The notes under the pieces were generated by a model. It was not told where the DNA came from. It searched no databases and saw only the letters and a list, made by a program, of their open reading frames with translations. From Leptothrix discophora (lineage in GTDB: Bacteria > Pseudomonadota > Gammaproteobacteria > Burkholderiales > Burkholderiaceae_C), in assembly GCF_030705305.1 (NCBI RefSeq), contig NZ_JAUZEE010000010.1:79734-143733 (forward strand): 64,000 nucleotides of DNA, in the 5' to 3' direction. Shown piece after piece: positions 58,496 to 64,000 of the stretch (positions within the stretch are counted from its first letter, which is position 1; each line of letters starts with the position of its first letter). The position numbers and the translations under genes were made by a program.

Positions 58496-59968
58496 TCAGC
58501 GCCCGCCCAGGTCGAAGCGCCGGGCCCAGCCCAGCTCGACCAGCGGCGTGGACAGCCCACCCTGGCGGGTGCGGGCCTGGCCGATGCCGACGCGCCACTC
58601 GCCGATTCCGCCGGACGGCTGCCAGCCGGCCCACAGCACGCCCTGCATCAGCATCCCGCCGCCGGTGGCGACACCGCCGCCACCGGCGGCGCCGGCCAGC
58701 GCCTCGGCGCCGAGCTGCCAGCCCGGCACCGGATGGCCCGAGACGCCCGCGCCGATCAGCCCGATCGAGTACGCGCCGGCCTGCCCGGCGTAGGCGCTGT
58801 GCGCCTGGCCGCTCAGGTAGACGTGCTCGCCAACGTAGCGGTTGAGCTTCAGGCCGACAGTGTCCAGCGCCAGCGTGCGGCCGTCGTTGCGTCGCACGCC
58901 GGTGTAGCGCAGCAGCGCGCCGGACCAGTCGGTGCGCACCGGCAGGCTGGCGGCGGCGTCCGGGCGCTCCAGGTCGAAGGCCAGCCAGGCCCCGGCGACG
59001 CGGGCGCGCAGCGGGCTGCCCAGGCCGCGCAGTTCGCCGGCCTCGATGCCGACGGTCCAGCCCTCGGCCGGGCTGGCCTGCAAGCCGGCGACCAGCCGAC
59101 CGATCGGTCCGCCTCCGGTCGGCACCGAGCCCCCGCCGCCCAGGCCGGCCGACAGCCGCAGGCTGCCGCGCAGCGTCGGCAAGCCCTGAGGCAGCGGCGC
59201 CCAGCTGGCCGCGCCAGTGGCCAGGATCTCCATGTAGCCGGCGGCATCGCCCCGTGCGGCGGCAGCCGACTCGATGCCCCAGCGCCAGGCGCCGGATGCA
59301 TCGACCCGCTCGGCCCGCGCGCCGACCAGGCCGATGCGGCGACGCGCGCCGGCTGCCGTCTCGATGCCGTAGTCGGTCAGCATGCCCGACATGCGGTCCA
59401 GGCCCAGCCCGCTGCGGCCCGGTCCGGCCGGACCGGCGGTGGCGTCCAGGTGCCGGAACACGCCGTCCCAGGCCAGCACGACGCCGAGCTGGCGGCTGCG
59501 GATGTCGCCGCTCGGGAAGGACACCTGCGAGGCGCTCAGGCCGGCCTGCCAGCCCGGCCCGACGCGCTGCCACAGGGTCAGCGCCGGTCGCAGCATCAGC
59601 CCGCCGCCGACCGGCGCCGCCGCGCCACCGCCGCCGCCGGCGTACAGGCCGGCCGTCAGGCTGCGGCCACCGCCGAACCGCCAATCGCGCTCGACCTGCA
59701 GGCCGCCCACGAAGAAGCCGCCGCGCTGGCCGCTCGCGGCGCCGTAGACGGCCGGGCCGACGAACCAGTCGTCCGCCGCCTCGAACAGCAGCGCGCCGGA
59801 GACCAGCCCCATGCCCTCGCGCCCGGGCAGCTCGACCCGTTCGAGGCCCAGCGAGGCACGCAGCGGGATGGCGGCCCAGCCTTCCGCCGCCGCAGCGGGG
59901 AACACGGTGGCCTGCAGCAGCGCCGCCAGCGGCAGGGCGAGGGTCGACGGTCGAAAGGGCAGGGTCAT
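58496..59968 (-). CDS. Probable outer-membrane beta-barrel protein, unknown
   Basis: A 490-residue protein with a signal peptide (about 1-28, ending FPAAAA) and then alternating polar/non-polar stretches rich in Gly, Ala, aromatic and Arg residues (for example GRSLTAGLYAGGGGGAAAPVGGGLMLRPALTLWQ, given here as the pattern of about residues 102-135). No membrane helices or catalytic motif appear after the signal. The repeated amphipathic strands ending in Trp/Tyr/Phe suggest a beta-barrel, although the final residue is Arg, not aromatic; GWARRFDLGGR closes the protein. I do not recognise a family. It lies between the HD hydrolase (convergent, 31 nt apart) and the divergent AEC transporter. Confidence 0.6.
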   Translation of the reverse strand: MTLPFRPSTLALPLAALLQATVFPAAAAEGWAAIPLRASLGLERVELPGREGMGLVSGALLFEAADDWFVGPAVYGAASGQRGGFFVGGLQVERDWRFGGGRSLTAGLYAGGGGGAAAPVGGGLMLRPALTLWQRVGPGWQAGLSASQVSFPSGDIRSRQLGVVLAWDGVFRHLDATAGPAGPGRSGLGLDRMSGMLTDYGIETAAGARRRIGLVGARAERVDASGAWRWGIESAAAARGDAAGYMEILATGAASWAPLPQGLPTLRGSLRLSAGLGGGGSVPTGGGPIGRLVAGLQASPAEGWTVGIEAGELRGLGSPLRARVAGAWLAFDLERPDAAASLPVRTDWSGALLRYTGVRRNDGRTLALDTVGLKLNRYVGEHVYLSGQAHSAYAGQAGAYSIGLIGAGVSGHPVPGWQLGAEALAGAAGGGGVATGGGMLMQGVLWAGWQPSGGIGEWRVGIGQARTRQGGLSTPLVELGWARRFDLGGR

Positions 59969-60151
59969 CGGTGCATCGTCCAGCAGCCCGGTCGGCCGCC
60001 ATCGGCCGCTTGGGATAAGTGCCGGAGTATCGAGGCGGTCCCGCTCGGCCAGCCCCGGCGTGACGCCCGTGCCACGCCGGCAACGACGCCACCGGAGATA
60101 CACCTGCCCGTACGCCATCCCTCGCAAATGCCACGGCGATACTCGCGTCCC

Positions 60152-61336
60152 ATGCAGGCGATCCTTTCGGTCACGGTCCCGGTTTTCGCGCTGGTGCTGA
60201 CCGGTTACCTCGCCGCGAGGCGCCGACTGCTGCCGCTGGACGCGGTGCCCGGCCTGAACGCCTTCGTGCTGACGTTCGCCCTGCCCTGCCTGCTGTTCCG
60301 CTTCGGCGCGTCCTTGCCGTGGCGCGACCTGCTGGACCCGGTCGTGCTGGCGATCTACGCCGGCTGCGCGCTGCTGCTGGTCGCCTTCACGATCGCGGTG
60401 ACGCTCAAGCCGCCGGTCGGCCTGAAGGACGCAGCCTTCGGCGCGCTGGTCGGCGCCTTCCCGAACTCGGGCTACATGGGCGTGCCGCTGCTGGTCGCGC
60501 TGCTCGGTCCGGCCGCCGCCGGGCCGACGATCACGACCGTGCTGGTCGACCTTCTCCTGACCTGTCCGCTGTGTCTGGCGATCGCGCAGTCGCGCCACGA
60601 GCTGCCAACCCAGCCGCCGCAGCCCTTCGAGGTGGACGGACATGACGAGGTCACCAGCAGCCTGCCGCCGGCGATGGCGGCCGAGGCCTCGGCGCAGGCC
60701 CGGCTGGCGGTGCTGACCGCGCCGGCGACCTTGTCGTCACCCGCGCCGAGGCCGCTGCCGCACGTGGCGCAACCGTCGCCGGCCGCCGAGACCCGGGCGA
60801 CGCTGCTGCGGGCCCTGCGCGGCTCGCTGTCCAGCCCGATGCCTTGGGCGATCGCGCTGGGCGCCGGGGTCTCGATGACCGGCCTGGCGTTGCCCGAACC
60901 GCTGGACCGCGTCATCGCGATGCTGGCCGAGGCGGCCAGCCCGGTCGCGCTGTTCACCCTCGGCGCGGTGCTGTGGCGGGCCTCGATGCCGCGACGTGCG
61001 GCCGGCCCGCTGGTGCTGGACGACCAGGCGCGGTCACCGCACCGCATCCCGCTGGCGCGGGTCCTGCCGGTGGTGATGATCAAGCTGCTGCTGCACCCGC
61101 TGCTGGTGCTGGTGGGTGGCCTGATCGCGCGTGCGCTGGGCCTGCCGCTCAGCGGCTTCCAGCTCACGGTGCTGGTGCTGGTGGCCGCGCTGCCCAGCGC
61201 CAGCGGCGTGATGCCGCTGGCCGAGCGCTACGGCGCCGACAACGGGCGGGTCACCCGCATCATCCTGTGGTCGACGCTGCTGGCCTTCGTCAGCTTCCCG
61301 GTGCTGGCCTGGCTGTTCCAGCTGCAGCCGACCTGA
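60152..61336 (+). CDS. AEC-family (auxin efflux carrier-like) transporter
   Basis: A 394-residue membrane transporter with about ten hydrophobic segments in two halves of five. Motifs: VFALVLTGYLAARRRLLPLDAVPGLNAFVLTFALPCLLFR (first half, residues about 10-50), GAFPNSGYMGVPLLVALLG with the conserved Asn/Gly, and in the second half LPSASGVMPLAERYG. A hydrophilic Pro/Ala-rich loop lies at about 148-210. Bacterial AEC proteins export small organic acids such as malate or malonate; the substrate here is unknown. The ATG at 60152 is used; ATG 60128 is in frame 8 codons upstream. Confidence 0.9.
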   Translation: MQAILSVTVPVFALVLTGYLAARRRLLPLDAVPGLNAFVLTFALPCLLFRFGASLPWRDLLDPVVLAIYAGCALLLVAFTIAVTLKPPVGLKDAAFGALVGAFPNSGYMGVPLLVALLGPAAAGPTITTVLVDLLLTCPLCLAIAQSRHELPTQPPQPFEVDGHDEVTSSLPPAMAAEASAQARLAVLTAPATLSSPAPRPLPHVAQPSPAAETRATLLRALRGSLSSPMPWAIALGAGVSMTGLALPEPLDRVIAMLAEAASPVALFTLGAVLWRASMPRRAAGPLVLDDQARSPHRIPLARVLPVVMIKLLLHPLLVLVGGLIARALGLPLSGFQLTVLVLVAALPSASGVMPLAERYGADNGRVTRIILWSTLLAFVSFPVLAWLFQLQPT

Positions 61337-61363
61337 ACGGCGCGGCGCACCGGGCCGCCGCGC

Positions 61364-62860
61364 TCAGGGATGCTCGGCGATGACCTGCGCCACCGCCGCC
61401 GTCAGCCGGCGCGCATAGGGCAGGTGCAGGAACTCGTTCGGGCCGTGGGCGTTGCTGCGCGGACCCAGCACGCCGCAGACCAGCATCTGCGCCTTCGGGA
61501 AGCCCTGTGCCAGCAGGTTCATCAGCGGGATCGTGCCGCCCTGGCCGATGTAGCCCAGCGGTGCGCCGAAGTGGTTCTGCGAGGCCGACTCCAGGCTGCG
61601 CGCCAGCCAGGGCTGCAGGCTGGGTGCGTCCCAGCCGGTCGCGCCTTCGGCCCCGGCGCGACCGTCGGGCACGAAGGTCACGCGGGCGTTGTAGGGCGGA
61701 TCGAGTTCCAGCAATCGCTTGAGCTCGCGCCCGGCCGCCGGGCCGTCGACCGTCGGTGGCAGGCGCAGGCTGAGCTTGAAGGCGCTCCAGGGCCGCAGCA
61801 CGTTGCCGGCGCTGGCGATGGCCGGGAAGCCTTCCGCGCCGGTCACCGACAGCGTCGGCCGCCAGGTGCGGTTGAGCAGCGCCTCGACCGGATCGGTGGT
61901 GGTCGGCAGCACCGGGTTGCCGTCCAGCCCGCAGGACCAGGGCAGGCCCTTCCAGACCGCGTCGCCGAGCCGGCCAGCCGCCGCGCGGGCCTGGGCGATG
62001 CGCTCGGCCGGGATCTCGGCATGCAGGCTGGTCGGCAGCAGGCGGCCGGTGGCGCTGTCCTCAAGACGGTCCAGCAGCTGGCGCAGCACGCGGAAGCTCG
62101 ACGGCACGACGCCGCTGGCCTCGCCGGAATGCACGCCTTCCTCGATCACCTCGACGCGCAGCGTGCCGGTGACGTTGCCGCGCAGCGAGGTCGTGAGCCA
62201 GAGCTGCTCGTAGTTGCCGGCACCGGAATCGAGGCAGACCACCAGGCTGACATCGCCGAGCCGGTCGCGCAGCACGTCGAGGTAGGCCGGCAGGTCGTGC
62301 GAGCCGCTTTCCTCGCAGCTCTCGATCAGGCCGACCAGGCGCGGATGGCCGACGCCCTGGGCCTGGATCGCCTCGATCGCGGCGATGCTGGCGTAGATCG
62401 CGTAGCCGTCGTCCGCGCCGCCGCGGCCGTAGAGCTTGTCGTCGTCGACCTTGGGCGTCCACGGCCCGAGGTCGTTGCGCCAGCCACTGAACTCGGGCTG
62501 CTTGTCCAGGTGGCCGTACATCAGCACGGTCGGTGCAGCCGAGCCAGCAGGCTCGGGCCGGGTCGCCGGGACCTCGAAGAAGATCACCGGCGTGCGCGGC
62601 CGCCCGGCGGCATCGACCAGGCGGACGACCTCCAGCTTCAGCCCGCGGACCCGGCGCGATTCGGCCCAGGCCGCCGCGCGCCGCACCACCGTGTCGATGT
62701 GGCCATGCTCGGCCCACTGCGGATCGAACATCGGGCTCTTGGCCGGCACGGCGATGTAGTCGCGCAGCTCGGGCAGGATGTCGGCGTCCCAGGTCAGGGA
62801 CAGCTCGCGCGCCAGGCGCTGCAGGTCGAGCGTCGGCGCCCGGTCGAGGACTTGGTTCAT
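61364..62860 (-). CDS. M20 family metallopeptidase (dipeptidase-like)
   Basis: A 498-residue zinc peptidase of family M20. Metal and catalytic residues are visible as LMYGHLDKQPEFSGW (His, Asp), LYGRGGADDGYAIYA (bridging Asp), IESCEESGSHDLPAYL (catalytic Glu and metal Glu), CLDSGAGNYEQLW (Asp) and HGPNEFLHLPYARR (C-terminal His). The dimerisation insert occupies about 215-370. AGAGGAG precedes the ATG at 62860 by 7 nt. It converges on the AEC transporter and follows the DUF302-like gene by 51 nt, perhaps in one transcript. Confidence 0.93.
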   Translation of the reverse strand: MNQVLDRAPTLDLQRLARELSLTWDADILPELRDYIAVPAKSPMFDPQWAEHGHIDTVVRRAAAWAESRRVRGLKLEVVRLVDAAGRPRTPVIFFEVPATRPEPAGSAAPTVLMYGHLDKQPEFSGWRNDLGPWTPKVDDDKLYGRGGADDGYAIYASIAAIEAIQAQGVGHPRLVGLIESCEESGSHDLPAYLDVLRDRLGDVSLVVCLDSGAGNYEQLWLTTSLRGNVTGTLRVEVIEEGVHSGEASGVVPSSFRVLRQLLDRLEDSATGRLLPTSLHAEIPAERIAQARAAAGRLGDAVWKGLPWSCGLDGNPVLPTTTDPVEALLNRTWRPTLSVTGAEGFPAIASAGNVLRPWSAFKLSLRLPPTVDGPAAGRELKRLLELDPPYNARVTFVPDGRAGAEGATGWDAPSLQPWLARSLESASQNHFGAPLGYIGQGGTIPLMNLLAQGFPKAQMLVCGVLGPRSNAHGPNEFLHLPYARRLTAAVAQVIAEHP

Positions 62861-62911
62861 GCGGGACTCCTCTGCGGGACGGCGCACGGATCGGCCGTCC
62901 TGAAGTCCAGT

Positions 62912-63592
62912 TTAGGCGTCGCGCCGGGCCCTCGCGCGGGCATGGACCGACCAGGCCTCGACGGCGGTGTGCTCGTCGGCACGGCCGTCGCCCGACAGGC
63001 CCAGTGCCCGGCCGGCGCTGCGCCGCAGGCCGAGCGGCGCGGCCGGGCCGACCAGTGGCCGATCGGCCTCGCCGAGCGCCGTGCCGACCAGCGCCGGCAA
63101 GGCGGCCAGGCCGTCGCGCAGCTCGCGCGGCAAGGTCTGCGCACCGGCCATGCCGAGGTCGTGGAAGCTGACCTCGGCATGGCCGTCCTCGGTGGCGCGC
63201 ACGTGCAGCGCCAGCGGCAGGGCCAGGTCGTGGGTCAGCTCGTGGGCATGGTCATGCTGGACCACCGCCGTCTCGCCGGGATGCGGCCCGAGCACGACCA
63301 GGTCGGCATGCTGGCTGGGCATCGGGATCACCGCGACGACCGCCAGGCCATGTGCCGACGCGGCCGACTTGAGCCGGTCGACCGTGCGCGCGGCATCGTG
63401 CGAGCCGCTGCGGCGGCGCTGCTCGTAGGCCTCGACCCGGATCGCGCCCGCCGCCAGCATCACCACGGCCATGCAGCTCGTCAGCCAGCTGCGCCACGGG
63501 ATGGCGGTACCGGCGGCGTCTCGCGTCGCGTGGCCGTCTCGGGTGCTCTCGCGGACTGCGTCGGCCGTCTGGGACAGCAGATGTCGAACCAT
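62912..63592 (-). CDS. Membrane-anchored DUF302-like protein
   Basis: A 226-residue protein with a membrane segment at about 35-52 (SWLTSCMAVVMLAAGAI) and a following domain resembling DUF302 (about 67-150): RTVDRLKSAASAHGLAVVAVI, then DLVVLGPHPGETAVVQHDHAHELTHDLALPLALHV. A His-rich stretch (QHDHAHELTHD) is unusual for that fold and could bind metal. The final 75 residues are Ala/Gly/Arg-rich. The ATG at 63592 has an excellent ribosome site, GGAGGT, 5 nt upstream, which fixes the start. DUF302 function is not known. The domain match is by eye and moderate. Confidence 0.65.
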   Translation of the reverse strand: MVRHLLSQTADAVRESTRDGHATRDAAGTAIPWRSWLTSCMAVVMLAAGAIRVEAYEQRRRSGSHDAARTVDRLKSAASAHGLAVVAVIPMPSQHADLVVLGPHPGETAVVQHDHAHELTHDLALPLALHVRATEDGHAEVSFHDLGMAGAQTLPRELRDGLAALPALVGTALGEADRPLVGPAAPLGLRRSAGRALGLSGDGRADEHTAVEAWSVHARARARRDA

Positions 63593-64000
63593 GGGTGACC
63601 TCCGGTCTGTGGCAGGCGTCGGGCATGCCTCGGAAACGGCGCGGCGCCGGAAAGGCGCCGCTTGCTTCGCTGACCAGGAGGGGGTCCGACGATCGCCGGT
63701 TCCTCCATCCGTCAGCTTGGCGTCATCCTGTGTCGGACTGCACGGAAGACCCGTATCCAGCTGTAAGTGGCGCGCGGATTTGCCGGATCGGGATCCTGTC
63801 GAAGGGCTGTCGAGACAAGAGCGGGCCGCCGCGATGGCCGTGTCCATCGGGCTTTGCCGGCTTCAACCGTTTGCGAGGGCCTGGCGCAGGCCGCACCGAC
63901 GTCACAGGTCGTTACGAATGCGCCGGGTCCGGGCGGCGGCCTTGCATCTTTAAGCCTCGGACCGGCTCGGGCATCCCGAGCGGCCTCTGGGCCAGTTGTT
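63593..64000. other. 408-bp region without a recognised gene
   Basis: Contains a perfect hairpin GCGGCGCC-GGAAA-GGCGCCGC (63641-63661), about 50 nt upstream of the DUF302-like start, which could lie in its mRNA leader or end a plus-strand transcript. Open frames here have no ribosome site or recognisable domain. No tRNA or partial gene at the right edge is evident. Confidence 0.45.

Noticed and set aside
57827..60151. N-terminal 775 codons of a 1169-codon plus-strand frame
   Set aside because: Only the last 394 codons (AEC transporter) look like protein; the upstream part is a shadow of the HD hydrolase and the barrel-like gene.

Overview
The window is GC-rich chromosomal DNA from a betaproteobacterium. 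It most resembles the order Burkholderiales, probably the Leptothrix/Rubrivivax/Roseateles group (inference from gene content and order; no search was run). Supporting signs are a lysine/alanine-rich histone H1-like protein ending in the PFPTG-type tail, PilS-PilR followed by AmpD, the pgk/pyk/fba/purC/purE/purK carbon-purine cluster, a Mg-type HemB, and the LysM-DprA-Smg run opposite def-fmt. It is a core-genome region: I see no phage, insertion sequence, integrase, CRISPR array, tRNA or rRNA.

Layout. 0-5.5 kb: DksA-like zinc-finger protein, FAD reductase, class II amidotransferase, a 38-residue membrane peptide, a structured RNA/terminator block, PfkB kinase, a coiled-coil membrane protein and a DUF167 protein. 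5.7-11.3 kb: histone-like protein and class Ia ribonucleotide reductase (nrdA, nrdB) with a tandem NrdR operator. 11.3-17 kb: ampD-pilR-pilS, a small zinc-ribbon protein and a CcsA/YpjD-like membrane protein. 17-24.6 kb: ffh, DUF2726, a probable new small RNA, hemB, UDG-rimI-tsaB and dacB. 24.7-31.8 kb: degenerate SGNH lipoprotein, tsaC, purK, purE, CnoX-type thioredoxin, TPR protein, purC. 31.9-39.7 kb: fba, pyk, maeB, pgk, azlD, azlC. 39.8-45.1 kb: lipoprotein, fmt, def and divergent LysM, dprA, smg. 45.2-55.4 kb: DUF1631, secF, secD, yajC and two tandem subtilases. 55.7-63.6 kb: Rep/UvrD helicase, HD hydrolase, an unrecognised probable outer-membrane protein, AEC transporter, M20 peptidase and a DUF302-like membrane protein.

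Functional links. tsaB, tsaC and rimI serve tRNA t6A formation and ribosomal-protein acetylation. purE-purK-tsaC and purC feed purine synthesis beside lower glycolysis/gluconeogenesis (pgk, pyk, fba) and malic enzyme. YajC-SecD-SecF drive export, and the two secreted S8 proteases upstream would depend on that route. ampD, dacB and the LysM protein belong to cell-wall turnover; PilS/PilR would control type IV pili through sigma-54.

Noteworthy signals: (1) a minus-strand small-RNA candidate at 19531-19645 with four stem-loops, one carrying an anti-Shine-Dalgarno UUUCCUCCCUG loop; (2) a second multi-hairpin element ending in a strong terminator at 3296-3422; (3) four genes (ccsA-like, DUF2726, azlC, smg) whose -10 hexamer ends exactly 7 nt before the start codon, predicting leaderless mRNAs; (4) a 17-bp perfect palindrome between divergent tsaB and dacB; (5) tandem NrdR boxes on the nrdA promoter; (6) an SGNH-like lipoprotein that has lost its catalytic blocks.
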